From Pseudodesulfovibrio sp. (GTDB lineage: Bacteria > Desulfobacterota > Desulfovibrionia > Desulfovibrionales > Desulfovibrionaceae), in the NCBI GenBank assembly GCA_016744135.1, contig JADGEX010000001.1, positions 1,623,029 to 1,687,028 on the forward strand: DNA of 64,000 nt. The letters are read 5' to 3'. The position numbers were made by a program, and so were the translations under genes. Numbering within the stretch: the first letter of the stretch is position 1; each line of letters starts with the position of its first letter. Below the pieces are notes generated by a model that saw nothing but the letters and a program-made list of their open reading frames with translations, was not told where the DNA came from and did not search any database. Below, piece by piece: positions 53,603 to 63,127 of the stretch.

Positions 53603-54805
53603 CTATTCAGCAAGCTTTACCTTAATGGCAGCAGCAATAGCCTTACCCTGCTCGTAGCATTTTGCCAGAGCATCGTGATCAGGCACATACTTAACCTTGA
53701 CCGGGTCCACGACTTCCATATTCATGTCGTTCAGCCACTGAGTCAGGACCTTGACGCACTCACCGGACCAACCAAAGGAACCGATGGCTGAACCAATCTT
53801 GTCCTTCGGACGCAATCCCTTCATGTACGTCATCATGTCGGACATAAGCGGCAAAATACCATTATTGTGTGTCGGGGAACCAAGAATCACGGCAGCGGAG
53901 TCAAAGACTTCGTGCATAACTTCGGAATGATGGTTGTACTTCATGGACATGAGTCGCACGGAGACACCTTCATCTACCAAGGCACTTGCCACGGCTGTGG
54001 CCATCTTCTCCGTAGAATGCCACATGGAATCATAGACGATGACGGCCTTGTTCTTGGGCTTCTGTTCAGCATACTCAACGTACTTATCCATGGCCCACTG
54101 ACAATCTTCACCACGGAACATAAGACCGTGATCAGGGCAGAGCATGTCCAACTCAAGATTCATTTCTTTCAAGAGCTTCATAGTCTTGAGCACGACCGGG
54201 GAATATGGCAGCACGATATTCGCATAGTAGAAACGCATCAGTTCTTCCAACTTATAGCGATCCACTTCATCGGCGAAACGCTCGGAAGTAGCCCAGTTCT
54301 GCCCAAAAGCGTCATTGGTAAAGGCTATTTTGTCTTCCGGGCAGTAGGTCAACATGGAATCAGGCCAGTGCAGCATACGGGTCTCAATAAATGAAAGATG
54401 CCGTTTGCCGATACAAATTTCAGTCCCGGTGGGAACCACTTCAACAGGCCAATCCTTGTAATGGAAATGGGCCATCATGGCTTTCTGCCCCATGGGAGAA
54501 GTATAAATTTTCTTGGGCTGGTATTTTTCAATGGCCAACGCCAGACAACCGGCGTGATCGGGCTCAAGATGGTTGATAACAAAATAATCGATTTTGCGAT
54601 CACCCAACACCTGAGCGATATTGCACTGGAGGGTACCCCAGAACTCTTCCGCGACGGTGTCGACCAAGGTAACGTTCTCATCCATGATCAAAAAGTTATT
54701 GTACGTAGTTCCCATCGGGGAATTGGAATAGCCATGAAAATTCCGGCGATTCCAGTCTACCGAACCAATCCAGAAAATATCATTCTTAATTTCAACTGGT
54801 TTCAT
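53603..54805 (-). CDS. roo: Rubredoxin:oxygen oxidoreductase (flavodiiron protein)
   Basis: A 400-residue cytoplasmic enzyme that reduces oxygen to water (some also NO) with electrons from rubredoxin. With the ATG at 54805 the diiron ligands fall at H79, E81, D83, H146, D165 and H226, exactly the positions known for the Desulfovibrio gigas enzyme; an upstream GTG would shift them by four, and GGAG is 6 nt from the ATG. The C-terminal flavodoxin domain begins at YDSMWHSTEKMA. Downstream of the double rubredoxin gene. Confidence 0.97.
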   Translation of the reverse strand: MKPVEIKNDIFWIGSVDWNRRNFHGYSNSPMGTTYNNFLIMDENVTLVDTVAEEFWGTLQCNIAQVLGDRKIDYFVINHLEPDHAGCLALAIEKYQPKKIYTSPMGQKAMMAHFHYKDWPVEVVPTGTEICIGKRHLSFIETRMLHWPDSMLTYCPEDKIAFTNDAFGQNWATSERFADEVDRYKLEELMRFYYANIVLPYSPVVLKTMKLLKEMNLELDMLCPDHGLMFRGEDCQWAMDKYVEYAEQKPKNKAVIVYDSMWHSTEKMATAVASALVDEGVSVRLMSMKYNHHSEVMHEVFDSAAVILGSPTHNNGILPLMSDMMTYMKGLRPKDKIGSAIGSFGWSGECVKVLTQWLNDMNMEVVDPVKVKYVPDHDALAKCYEQGKAIAAAIKVKLAE

Positions 54806-54842
54806 TTCTCTCTCCACATTGAACAGTCAATCAATCGTTATG

Positions 54843-54876
54843 GCAAAAAGAGACGCGAGCAACAGCACGCGTCTCA
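54843..54876 (-). terminator. Terminator between the rubredoxin gene and roo
   Basis: GAGACGCG (54850-54857) pairs with CGCGTCTC (54868-54875); TTTTT follows on the minus strand. Partial read-through or a separate roo promoter must supply roo. Confidence 0.8.
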
Positions 54877-54900
54877 GGCCCGAAGTCTTCAGGCGAAAAT

Positions 54901-55350
54901 TTAATCTTCCGGGACAAAGTTGTCCTTGGGAGCGCCGCAAATGGGGCACAACCAGTCTTCAGGCAGGTCATCAAAACTGGTACCAGCCGGGATGTCGGAA
55001 TCAGGGTCACCCTGCTCAGGGTCGTACACATAGCCGCAAATTTCACACACATATTTCTGCATGGGTCCATTCTCCTTTTGGTCTGTCATATTCGCAGTCG
55101 CCGCCGCCGCTGTCAACTTATCCGGGTTTGTTTCAACCGGCAATTCACAATCAGCTTTGGTTGATCCTGGCCCCATAAGGGGACGAAAGCACTTCTTGGT
55201 GCCACCGCAGATAGGGCATCGCCATTCATCCGGGATGTCTTTGAAAAAAGTTCCTTTGGGGATCTTCCCCCTGCGGTCACCCTTATCAGGGTTGTATATA
55301 TACCCGCAATTCACGGTCTGGCATTGATACATTTCTTCCGGATTTGCCAT
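54901..55350 (-). CDS. Double rubredoxin: atypical CX4C domain fused to a canonical rubredoxin
   Basis: A 149-residue protein with two rubredoxin folds. Domain 1 (7-58) has C10-X4-C15 in place of CX2C, then C45 and C48. A 38-residue linker follows. Domain 2 (97-149) is canonical with C102, C105, C135 and C138. Each domain should hold one iron. Internal ATG 55062 begins domain 2 and has its own AAGGAG (55072-55077) at 9 nt, so a 53-residue canonical rubredoxin may also be made. The start at 55350 has GGAG 5 nt upstream. It lies between desulfoferrodoxin and roo and should supply electrons to both superoxide and oxygen reduction. Confidence 0.92.
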   Translation of the reverse strand: MANPEEMYQCQTVNCGYIYNPDKGDRRGKIPKGTFFKDIPDEWRCPICGGTKKCFRPLMGPGSTKADCELPVETNPDKLTAAAATANMTDQKENGPMQKYVCEICGYVYDPEQGDPDSDIPAGTSFDDLPEDWLCPICGAPKDNFVPED

Positions 55351-55373
55351 GGCTGCTCCACAAAAATTTGGGG

Positions 55374-55401
55374 TAAAAAGGGCGGGCATCAAAGCCCGCC
55401 C
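55374..55401 (-). terminator. Terminator between desulfoferrodoxin and rubredoxin genes
   Basis: GGGCGGGC (55380-55387) pairs with GCCCGCCC (55394-55401); TTTTTA follows on the minus strand. Confidence 0.8.
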
Positions 55402-55459
55402 GTACAGATGTCTTTTTAAACATCAAGAGTGATACGGATGTCCCACTCCTGACGTCAAA

Positions 55460-55843
55460 CTACGCAGCCCAGAGGCCGTGCAGATTGCAATATGCTCTCA
55501 CTGAGATATCACCGGACAGGCCACAAGCACAGAACTCGGCTTCAGGAGCATCTCCGGGTTTAATCATTTTGACAAAACAGGTGTCACCGACCATAACTTC
55601 AATCCACTCAATATAATGTTTTTCTTCCATAGGATGAGCAACCTCACCGACCTTGACGATAATCTTGTCGCCATCCTTGGTCATGACAGGCACATGCTTT
55701 TCGACAGCGGCATCGACGGTATTCTCAGCCATAAGAACCATGTCCTGACCGCAACAAACGAGGTCTCCAGCGCCTTCATGAATAGCCAAGACGATGTTAC
55801 CACACGCTTCACACTTGTAAATTTCACCCATTTTGATTCCCAT
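55460..55843 (-). CDS. dfx: Desulfoferrodoxin (superoxide reductase)
   Basis: A 127-residue two-iron protein that reduces superoxide to peroxide. Centre I is rubredoxin-like with C11, C14, C30 and C31. Centre II, the active site, has H50, H70, H76, H122 and C119, with the conserved E48-K49 before the first histidine. AAGGAG lies 8 nt before the ATG. It is 26 nt downstream of rubrerythrin. Confidence 0.97.
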   Translation of the reverse strand: MGIKMGEIYKCEACGNIVLAIHEGAGDLVCCGQDMVLMAENTVDAAVEKHVPVMTKDGDKIIVKVGEVAHPMEEKHYIEWIEVMVGDTCFVKMIKPGDAPEAEFCACGLSGDISVRAYCNLHGLWAA

Positions 55844-55869
55844 GTCTCAATCTCCTTAAATAATGTGGT

Positions 55870-56442
55870 TTACCAGTTGGTATCTTTCATTTCGAAATGA
55901 GCCTGGGGATGATCACAGGCTGGACACTTGGCGGGAGCAGTCGTACCGGTATGGTTATAGCCACAGTTCTGGCATCGCCACACGATTTCAGTATCCTTTT
56001 TAAAAACTTTATCGGCCTCGATATTGGCTATCAAAGACTTGTAACGTTCCTCATGATATGCCTCGGCAATGGCGATGTTCTCCATGACACAGGCGATCTC
56101 GGTAAAACCTTCGTCCCGTGCGATCTTGGCAAAATCAGGGTACATGCATTCGTGTTCTTCTTTCTCTCCGGCGGCTGCTGCATACAAATTTTCCAGCGTG
56201 GTGCCGATCTTTCCAGCAGGGAAAGTCGCTGTAATTTCAGCGTCGCCACCTTCAAGAAATTTGAACAAACGCTTGGCGTGTTCCTTTTCATGATTGGCTG
56301 TTTCCGTAAAAATATTGAATATCTGAACGTATCCTTCCTTTTTCGCCACGCTGGCAAAATAGGTGTATTTGTTACGGGCCTGAGACTCGCCGATGAAAGC
56401 GGTCAAAAGATTCTTTTCAGTCTGTGTACCTTTGAGCGACAT
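55870..56442 (-). CDS. rbr: Rubrerythrin
   Basis: A 190-residue peroxide reductase. The four-helix diiron domain shows EXXH pairs (TANHEKEHAKRLF and IAEAYHEERYKSL) and further glutamates; the C-terminal rubredoxin domain is CQNCGY followed by CPACDHPQAHF. GGAGGAG precedes the ATG. Electrons likely come from the rubredoxin encoded nearby. Confidence 0.97.
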   Translation of the reverse strand: MSLKGTQTEKNLLTAFIGESQARNKYTYFASVAKKEGYVQIFNIFTETANHEKEHAKRLFKFLEGGDAEITATFPAGKIGTTLENLYAAAAGEKEEHECMYPDFAKIARDEGFTEIACVMENIAIAEAYHEERYKSLIANIEADKVFKKDTEIVWRCQNCGYNHTGTTAPAKCPACDHPQAHFEMKDTNW

Positions 56443-56685
56443 TGAAGCTCCTCCTACCCGACTGAATGCCGGGTTGATGCTGATTAGTGAGTTTTCACCA
56501 GTTCATTACACCAAATATTTGGCGTTGTCGTATTATTTTGTCTCATCAAAAACACGATTATGCAGAGGTTGCACGATATGATTTTGACCAAGCTCATTAA
56601 CTAGGAATCATTCCTAATTAATAATTTTAATGCTGTCAAGTCACTTTTCTTAAAAATAAACAGAAAAATCATGTTGATAAACGAC
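56443..56685. other. AT-rich upstream region of rubrerythrin
   Basis: No gene here. It should hold the promoter of the rbr-dfx operon. The only striking site is the perfect dyad at 56602-56616, about 160 nt before the rbr start. Confidence 0.45.
56602..56616. promoter_or_regulatory. Perfect dyad upstream of rubrerythrin
   Basis: TAGGAAT and ATTCCTA around one base. Candidate operator for PerR or another redox regulator; differs from the dyad before perR. Confidence 0.4.
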
Positions 56686-56719
56686 ACGAGCCAGACAAGG
56701 GACTCCCTGTCTGGCTCGT
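56686..56719 (-). terminator. Long stem after perR
   Basis: ACGAGCCAGACA (56686-56697) pairs with TGTCTGGCTCGT (56708-56719), extended by GGG/CCC. The T-run on the minus side is weak (GTCGTTTATC). Confidence 0.6.
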
Positions 56720-56755
56720 AACTGCTCACAGGAACAGTGTGTCACGAATTCATAT

Positions 56756-57154
56756 TTACTGCTGTTCTTTCTGACACTTTGGGCAAATGCCCACGAATTC
56801 GACATTAGTATTCAGAATTTTATAACCCGCAGCATATTCTTCAGGCAATTGCGGAATGACAATATCACATTCCACATCAGCAACTGCGGTACAAATTTCA
56901 CATCTGATATGAGGATGGGGTTCAGCTGTCCCATCAAATCGTTTCTGTTCACCAGGGCCACCCAGCTTGAGAATTAATCCTTGAGACGAAAGGAATTCAA
57001 GATTTCTGTACACCGTACCAAGACTGATACGGGGAATGATCTTGCGAACCATATCATAGACTTCATCTGCAGTGGGGTGACATGTCACCTTCTGCAATTC
57101 TTCCAATATCACTTTCCGTTGTTTGGAAAGGCGAAAACCCATTTCATGCGCCAT
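56756..57154 (-). CDS. perR: Fur-family peroxide regulator, PerR-like
   Basis: A 132-residue metalloregulator: winged helix with ISLGTVYRNLEFLSSQG, then the metal region EPHPHIRCEIC and C-terminal CPKC forming the structural zinc site. Compared with Fur it lacks the histidine-rich stretch, and its neighbours are peroxide and superoxide enzymes, so PerR is favoured. GGAGG lies 7 nt before the ATG. A dyad just upstream suggests autoregulation. Confidence 0.85.
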   Translation of the reverse strand: MAHEMGFRLSKQRKVILEELQKVTCHPTADEVYDMVRKIIPRISLGTVYRNLEFLSSQGLILKLGGPGEQKRFDGTAEPHPHIRCEICTAVADVECDIVIPQLPEEYAAGYKILNTNVEFVGICPKCQKEQQ

Positions 57155-57173
57155 GGAGAATCCTCCGATTTAT

Positions 57174-57193
57174 TTAATAACAATTACTATTAA
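57174..57193. promoter_or_regulatory. Candidate PerR/Fur box upstream of perR
   Basis: TTAATAACAATTACTATTAA is an imperfect 20-base dyad, AT-rich like Fur-family boxes, 20 nt before the perR start. Confidence 0.5.
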
Positions 57194-57340
57194 CAAAAAC
57201 AGCAACTGTCAAGATGTATCATCTGTCGTTTTGTAACAGTTCCCACTAACGTAGAATTTGATTTCGTGCAAATGGCTGAAGCATGCTATTTTGCGGACTT
57301 TTCGTTCTAAAAACGAATTCTTACCCTTCATATTGACGCA

Positions 57341-57376
57341 AAAAAAAGAGACCCGACTATTGTCGGGCCTCTTTTC
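57341..57376 (-). terminator. Terminator after the chemoreceptor gene
   Basis: AAAAGAGACCCGAC (about 57345-57358) pairs with GTCGGGCCTCTTTT with one mismatch; eight T follow on the minus strand. Confidence 0.85.
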
Positions 57377-57394
57377 ATTATATTCAGGATGTCT

Positions 57395-59413
57395 CTAATT
57401 ACGGAACTTGGCTACGAGTTCCGACAGGTTCTGTGCCATTTCCGAAACCTCCAGAATACCACGATTGGATTCCTGGATGCCGGAAAGGACTTCTTGCGAC
57501 AGATCATTAATCTGCGTCACCCGAGTATTAATTTCATCGGATGTCGAGGATTGTTGTTCGGCCGCCGCTGCGATCCCGTTGACTCTGTCCGCTATGGAGT
57601 TGGAATGCTGCACGATTTCGTCCAGTACACCTCCGGCTTTCTGGGCCATGCCAGACGTATTGAGCACACGTTCCTTAGCACTGTCCATTTCCTTGACGAC
57701 ATCTGCCGTGGACTGCTGAATCAAAGAAATGGCACCTTCCACTTCCTTGGTAGCATCCATGGTTTTCTCAGCCAGCTTCCTGACTTCATCAGCAACAACC
57801 GCAAAGCCGCGACCGGCTTCACCAGCTCGGGCAGCCTCAATAGCTGCATTCAAAGCCAACAGATTGGTCTGGTCAGCTATATCATTAATAACAGCCATGA
57901 CCTTGCCGATATTTTCTGCACGACTGGACAAGGAGCCCAAGGCTACTGCCAGATTTTCAGTGATATCAGCCACAGTGTTAATTTCGACCACAGTTTCACC
58001 AACCACGGTACCGCCATCAGCGGCAACCTTGTTGGCTCGGTTGGAAGCCTCGGCAGTCTCGGAAGCGTTTCTGGCCACTTCAAGAACAGTGGCATTCATT
58101 TCTTCCATGGCCGTTGCGACCTGACTGGTCTGATCTGCCGTAGTATCCACACCACGAGCCAGTTCACGCATATGGTCAGACAAAGCGTCAGAAGCCTCAT
58201 TAAGCCTGTTGGCAACTTCGGTGACTTCGTTGGCGACCACCAGCAGATTCTGCCGTTGCAAATCAATGTTCTTCTTGTCCTCTTCCTCACGGGTCAGATC
58301 AATAAGCACACAGATGACGCCCACAGCCTTGCCTTCTGCATCCTTAAGAGGAGAAGCCTCAAAGAGGAGTGGGAAGTCTACACCGTCATTACGCTGGTAA
58401 ACGAATCGCCCGGTAACAGGCTCGCCAAGACCAATGACGTCAGCCGCATTACAAGTGGCCTCATTCTCAGAATCACAGACGAAGATATCGGAAACAAACC
58501 GTCCCTTGACCTCCTCTTCCGAGAGACCAAGAATTGTCCGCAAAGGCGGATTGATAAACTGAAGACGCAAGTCCTTATCCGACACGAAGAGCGGCACCAC
58601 AATGCCATCGAGTACGCTCTGATTGTACTGAAGTTGATCCCTGATCTGATCAACCATCTCACCGAGATATCGCGACAGGGAGCCAAGTTCATCGCTGCCT
58701 GTCACCGTAAACTTGGCATCAAGATTGCCTTTGCTCACTTCTTCTGTGGTGGCTGCGATGTTTGTAATGCGATTAACAATTGCCCGACGCATGAAAATGA
58801 TCAGGGCTGTCAGCAATGCAATCACGCCAAAAACAGAGATTGCTGCGGACTTGAATTGGTTGTCCTTAAGGGCATTGAACTGTGGGCTGACGTCAATGGC
58901 CACGACCATGGAACCAAGAATTTTCCGGCTCCTGCCATGACAATGATAACACTCAGCACTATTCTCAATTGATTTCACCTCGGCAAAATGCAATTTGCCG
59001 TCGATATCCATGAGTTCACCCGCAACGATCTTTTCTTTCAAACTCTTCCGAATAAGATCGGGAAGCCCATTTTCATGACGAATCTTGAAAATATTCTTTC
59101 TTTCGGCTTCAGGCTCAGTGGCGTAGGTAACCTCACCCTTATAGTCAGTCATATAGACTTTGGTATCCGGGTACCGTGCGGCCATATCCCCGAATTTGAT
59201 CTCGGTACCTTCGTTATCCCCCACTGCCATGGGATCTTCGATGGCAATATACAGCATATCAGCCACACGTTCAGCGGCTGACTCAACTTCATGCAGGGTA
59301 TGATCCCTTGTAGAAATAGAATTGTAGATGAAGAGTCCTGCGAATGCGACCACCGTCAAGATGGAAGAAAGCAGGATGACTTTGACGCCAAGGGATTTCC
59401 TGATAAATTTCAT
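57395..59413 (-). CDS. Methyl-accepting chemotaxis protein with a periplasmic heme c site and PAS domain
   Basis: A 672-residue chemoreceptor. Helices near 11-30 and 188-208 enclose a periplasmic domain that contains one heme-binding CYHCH at 155-159. HAMP follows (about 209-262), then PAS (265-385), then the signalling domain with the hairpin tip [20 protein letters not shown]. The heme-in-sensor design is known from Desulfovibrio DcrA, which senses redox or oxygen. It is 8 nt downstream of a tetraheme cytochrome c gene, so the two are one operon, and the cytochrome may feed or protect the sensor. Confidence 0.93.
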   Translation of the reverse strand: MKFIRKSLGVKVILLSSILTVVAFAGLFIYNSISTRDHTLHEVESAAERVADMLYIAIEDPMAVGDNEGTEIKFGDMAARYPDTKVYMTDYKGEVTYATEPEAERKNIFKIRHENGLPDLIRKSLKEKIVAGELMDIDGKLHFAEVKSIENSAECYHCHGRSRKILGSMVVAIDVSPQFNALKDNQFKSAAISVFGVIALLTALIIFMRRAIVNRITNIAATTEEVSKGNLDAKFTVTGSDELGSLSRYLGEMVDQIRDQLQYNQSVLDGIVVPLFVSDKDLRLQFINPPLRTILGLSEEEVKGRFVSDIFVCDSENEATCNAADVIGLGEPVTGRFVYQRNDGVDFPLLFEASPLKDAEGKAVGVICVLIDLTREEEDKKNIDLQRQNLLVVANEVTEVANRLNEASDALSDHMRELARGVDTTADQTSQVATAMEEMNATVLEVARNASETAEASNRANKVAADGGTVVGETVVEINTVADITENLAVALGSLSSRAENIGKVMAVINDIADQTNLLALNAAIEAARAGEAGRGFAVVADEVRKLAEKTMDATKEVEGAISLIQQSTADVVKEMDSAKERVLNTSGMAQKAGGVLDEIVQHSNSIADRVNGIAAAAEQQSSTSDEINTRVTQINDLSQEVLSGIQESNRGILEVSEMAQNLSELVAKFRN

Positions 59414-59421
59414 ACTGCCCC

Positions 59422-59907
59422 CTAGTGCGCCCCGCCGTAGAGCAGCGGCTTGAAGTCAAACGCGTCAATCCTTTGGGGATTGTGACAAGAAGTGCAGTCT
59501 TCCATACTCAGGCTGCCCTTGATCAAATCGGAGTCCCCTCCCGACTCCACGTGGTCATAGCCAGGTCCATGACAGACCTCGCAACCACAGTCGGCCAATC
59601 CCGGCGTCTGCTCAAAGCTGACGAAACCACCCGGTTGACCGTATCCTGTCATATGACAGGAATAACATTCAGCAAGCTCCTCCTGATTCAGGTCAGAAGC
59701 CATAATTTTTACGGATTTACCCGAATGGGCTTTTTTCGCAAATTTTATAAAATTTCCATATTCCTCTTCGTGACATTCGCCGCACGATTCAGAGCCAACG
59801 TATTGACCGGAATTCGTCCGACCAACGCTCGCCATTGCAACCGTGACAACAAAAGCGGCCACAACGAGAATAAGGCTTCCTTTGTACCAAACCGCTCTCT
59901 TCAACAT
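59422..59907 (-). CDS. Tetraheme cytochrome c
   Basis: A 161-residue periplasmic protein with an N-terminal membrane/signal helix (8-27) and four CXXCH motifs: C42-H46, C81-H85, C109-H113 and C138-H142. Spacing and the CHMTGYG and CHGPG patterns resemble the cytochrome c554 group more than cytochrome c3. Partner is the heme chemoreceptor encoded 8 nt downstream. Distal histidines such as H61 could serve as axial ligands. Confidence 0.9.
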   Translation of the reverse strand: MLKRAVWYKGSLILVVAAFVVTVAMASVGRTNSGQYVGSESCGECHEEEYGNFIKFAKKAHSGKSVKIMASDLNQEELAECYSCHMTGYGQPGGFVSFEQTPGLADCGCEVCHGPGYDHVESGGDSDLIKGSLSMEDCTSCHNPQRIDAFDFKPLLYGGAH

Positions 59908-59935
59908 GAACCAACCCCCGTAACGTGTAGAACAC

Positions 59936-59959
59936 TCGGGAGGGCCATCACCCTCCCGA
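59936..59959. terminator. Hairpin between purL and the cytochrome gene
   Basis: TCGGGAGGG (59936-59944) pairs with CCCTCCCGA (59951-59959). No T-run follows on the minus strand, so it may act as a weak terminator or mRNA end. Confidence 0.55.
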
Positions 59960-60025
59960 TATAATTCCGTATTTCATAGATGGTTTTTCCAAGCAGGTAA
60001 AGTACTCGCTGAAATCGATTCGCTA

Positions 60026-63022
60026 CTACCAATCCAATGTTGCTTTAAACGCCCCTGCCAAAGCATCAACCTCTTCCCGCAACACTGTATTATCGGCATA
60101 TTCAACAATAAGTTGAGGGTCATCAGTTACTTTGCCTATGCAAGCAAAAGTTTGGCCCGCGAACTGTTTTTCAAAAGCATCCTTATTTGCACTATCAACA
60201 GACACCACAAATCGGCTAGCAGACTCGGAATAAAGTAGGCTGGTCACATTCATGTCGCCGCAGGTGGGAACCTTGGACAAGTCCACTTCGGCTCCCAGAC
60301 GGCCACCGATACACATTTCAGCCAGAGCCACGCCCAAACCACCATCAGAGCAGTCGTGACAGGCGGTGATCAAATCATTCTGCGTTGCTGCAAAGACGGC
60401 TTCGTACCGAGTTTTTGCGGAGATCAGATCGACCTGAGGTACATCGGGATTGGAAAATCCAAGTTGTTGCACGACTTCACTACCACCCAACTCAGGACGA
60501 GTCAGACCGAGCACATACACAAGATCGTCACCCTTCTTAAAATCCGAAGTCAGGCACTTGTTTACGTCCGGGATAACACCGATGACCGAGAACAGCACGG
60601 TCGGCGGAATGGAAATCTTCTGGCCGCCGCCCTTGTAATCGTTCTTCATGGAATCCTTGCCGGAGACACATGGAACACCAAAACCGAGGCAGTAATGAGC
60701 CAGAGCCTGATTCGCACGCACCAGCTGAGCCAACTTGTAACGACCATCAGGGGTGGATTCGGACTGAACCGGGTCGCACCAGCAGAAGTTGTCACAACCG
60801 GCCATATAATTGACGTCACCGCCAACAGCCACGGCGTTACGAATACCTTCATCAATGGCGTTGGCCATCATCCAATAGGTGTCGTAGTCAGAGAATTGCG
60901 GACAAATACCGTGAGAGACAACCAGCCCCTTGTCCGTGCCGAATTCAGGACGAATCACACCGGCATCAGACGGACCGTCAGCCTTGACGCCCACCATGGG
61001 TTTGATCGCGGATTTGCCCTGAACTTCATGGTCATACTGACGGACCACGTATTCCTTAGAACAAATATTAAGTCTGCCGAGCATGTCCTTAAGCAGACCG
61101 CTTTGATCTTCAGGAACCGGAACTTCATCTTTTACAAATTCGGGCCGCTCCCAAATGGCGGTCAGTTCCATCTGCGGCACGCCATTATGCAGAAATTCCA
61201 TATCCAGACAGGTGACTATCTTGTCACCGTAACGGACCAGATACTTGCCGGAATCGGTATAATGGCCAAGAGCCGTGGACTCAACATCCATCTCCACGGA
61301 CAGAGCCATGAAGTCGTCGAGTTTCTCAGGCGGGACAGCCATGGTCATGCGTTCCTGCGCTTCGGAAATAAGAATTTCCCAAGGCTTCAATCCGTCATAC
61401 TTGAGCGGGGCCTTGGCAAGATCCATATCAAATCCGCCAGAATCTTCGGCCATCTCACCCACAGAGGAGGACAAGCCGCCCGCACCGTTGTCGGTGATGG
61501 CGTTATACAGGCCGCGATCACGGGCACGCATAAGGAAATCATACATCTTGCGCTGAGTAATGGGGTCGCCAATCTGGACGGCTGTGGCCGGACTTCCTTC
61601 GTGCAGTTCTTCAGAGGAGAACGTTGCACCATGAATACCGTCCGCACCGATTCGACCACCTGACATGACAATGATGTCGCCAGGCAACGCGCATTTCTCG
61701 TGGGAAGGTTTACCTGCCACGGTTACCGGCATGGTGCCGATGGTACCGCAGTAAACCAAAGGCTTACCGAGATAACGCTCATCGAACACAATGGAACCAT
61801 TCACCGTGGGAATACCGGACTTGTTGCCGCCGTGTTCAACGCCTTCACGAACACCTTCGAACACACGACGGGGATGCAGCAATCTCGGAGGCAATTCGCC
61901 TTCATAAAAAGGATCGGCAAAACAAAACACATCGGTGTTGCACAGGAGGTTCGCACCAATACCTGTGCCCATGGGATCACGGTTAACACCCACGATGCCT
62001 GTCAATGCTCCGCCGTAAGGGTCAAGGGCGGAGGGAGAGTTATGCGTCTCCATCTTCACACACACATTCATGGTGTCGGAAAAACCAATGACACCGGCAT
62101 TATCCTTGAAAACCGACAGACAGTAGTCACCGCCTTCCCGGATGGCGGCATTACGCTCGCGAATCTGCTTGGTGGAACCCTGAATGAACGTCTTGTAAAG
62201 ACTGGAAAGCTCTATGGTCTTGCCAGTTTCAGTGTTCTCATAGCTAATCTTCGCGCTGAAAATCTTATGTTTGCAGTGCTCGGACCATGTCTGGGCCAGC
62301 ACTTCAATCTCTGCGTCAGTGGGGTCCACAGACATGCCCATGGACTCACGCTCGGTTCGGACTGCAGAATCAGCGTAGTAACTGCGGATGTCATGCATCT
62401 CACGCAGAGACAAGGCCAAGGTATTGGCGCGAGAAAAGTCTGTCATTTCCTGATCGGACATGGTGGACAAGGGAATAATGACCACTTCGTCGGAAGCCTG
62501 CCCTGTAACACGAGCAGCCTTGGCCTCAAAGCCGGGATCGGACTTCCATGTTCCCGTGGACTTGTACTCATACCGCTGAATCAATTCGTTGGCCAACAGG
62601 TCCTTGGACACATGCTGAATATCGGCCTCGTTCATGTCAGCGCATATGAGGTACTGTTTGGAGGTATAAACCTTGACCCCTTCCAAAGCCTCTTTGTCCA
62701 ACCCGAGAGCCACACCGAGTGTTTCCCGAGCGGTACGACCTTCGTTGTCAGTCACACCGGGACGGAACCCGACCTCGACAATCCAGTCAAAATCACGTGC
62801 CAGCGGCTTAAGTGCCACTTCATGCAGAACCGGATCGTGCAGGGCTGCTCGCTCCAGAGCCATATCAACCTGCTCCTGCGACAATCCTTCCAGAGTAAAA
62901 ACATTGACAATGCGAATGTCTTGAACATCCATACCAAGTTCACTCTTGATCTTGCGGGCGACTCGCTCACCCAGCACGTCACGGACGCCTTGCTTTAGTC
63001 CAACGACGATACGACACAACAT
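60026..63022 (-). CDS. purL: Phosphoribosylformylglycinamidine synthase, PurS-like domains fused to PurL
   Basis: A 998-residue purine enzyme that converts FGAR to FGAM with ATP and glutamine nitrogen. The first about 200 residues look like PurS (IVVGLKQGVRDVLGERVARK, GVTDNEGRTARETLGVALG), then the PurL ATP-grasp-like core (TWSEHCKHKIFSA, KMETHNSPSALDPYGGALTG, DNGAGGLSSSVGEMAE, ACHDCSDGGLGVALAE). No glutamine amidotransferase domain is present: the chain ends soon after the second AIRS-like half. So it is longer than small PurL (about 730) and shorter than the three-part form (about 1,300), and a separate PurQ is expected. Confidence 0.93.
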   Translation of the reverse strand: MLCRIVVGLKQGVRDVLGERVARKIKSELGMDVQDIRIVNVFTLEGLSQEQVDMALERAALHDPVLHEVALKPLARDFDWIVEVGFRPGVTDNEGRTARETLGVALGLDKEALEGVKVYTSKQYLICADMNEADIQHVSKDLLANELIQRYEYKSTGTWKSDPGFEAKAARVTGQASDEVVIIPLSTMSDQEMTDFSRANTLALSLREMHDIRSYYADSAVRTERESMGMSVDPTDAEIEVLAQTWSEHCKHKIFSAKISYENTETGKTIELSSLYKTFIQGSTKQIRERNAAIREGGDYCLSVFKDNAGVIGFSDTMNVCVKMETHNSPSALDPYGGALTGIVGVNRDPMGTGIGANLLCNTDVFCFADPFYEGELPPRLLHPRRVFEGVREGVEHGGNKSGIPTVNGSIVFDERYLGKPLVYCGTIGTMPVTVAGKPSHEKCALPGDIIVMSGGRIGADGIHGATFSSEELHEGSPATAVQIGDPITQRKMYDFLMRARDRGLYNAITDNGAGGLSSSVGEMAEDSGGFDMDLAKAPLKYDGLKPWEILISEAQERMTMAVPPEKLDDFMALSVEMDVESTALGHYTDSGKYLVRYGDKIVTCLDMEFLHNGVPQMELTAIWERPEFVKDEVPVPEDQSGLLKDMLGRLNICSKEYVVRQYDHEVQGKSAIKPMVGVKADGPSDAGVIRPEFGTDKGLVVSHGICPQFSDYDTYWMMANAIDEGIRNAVAVGGDVNYMAGCDNFCWCDPVQSESTPDGRYKLAQLVRANQALAHYCLGFGVPCVSGKDSMKNDYKGGGQKISIPPTVLFSVIGVIPDVNKCLTSDFKKGDDLVYVLGLTRPELGGSEVVQQLGFSNPDVPQVDLISAKTRYEAVFAATQNDLITACHDCSDGGLGVALAEMCIGGRLGAEVDLSKVPTCGDMNVTSLLYSESASRFVVSVDSANKDAFEKQFAGQTFACIGKVTDDPQLIVEYADNTVLREEVDALAGAFKATLDW

Positions 63023-63089
63023 GATAGATCTCTCCTCACCGGCTGCCGCGCATTAGCATGTCGACAGGCAACCGCACATTTTATTAAAA

Positions 63090-63124
63090 GCAGAAGGCCG
63101 ATCCCCTGCCTGGGAACCGGCCTG
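63090..63124 (-). terminator. Hairpin after the polyprenyl synthase gene
   Basis: AGGCCG (63095-63100) and TCCC pair with GGGA and CCGGCCT (to 63123); a modest T-rich stretch follows on the minus strand. Confidence 0.55.
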
Positions 63125-63127
63125 AAA

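Noticed and set aside
57389..58972. Open frame of 527 codons on the plus strand
   Set aside because: Antisense shadow of the chemoreceptor gene, caused by its codon pattern; no start site or motif.
60356..62998. Two long open frames on the plus strand (435 and 432 codons)
   Set aside because: Antisense to purL; histidine- and glutamine-rich translations typical of reversed coding sequence.
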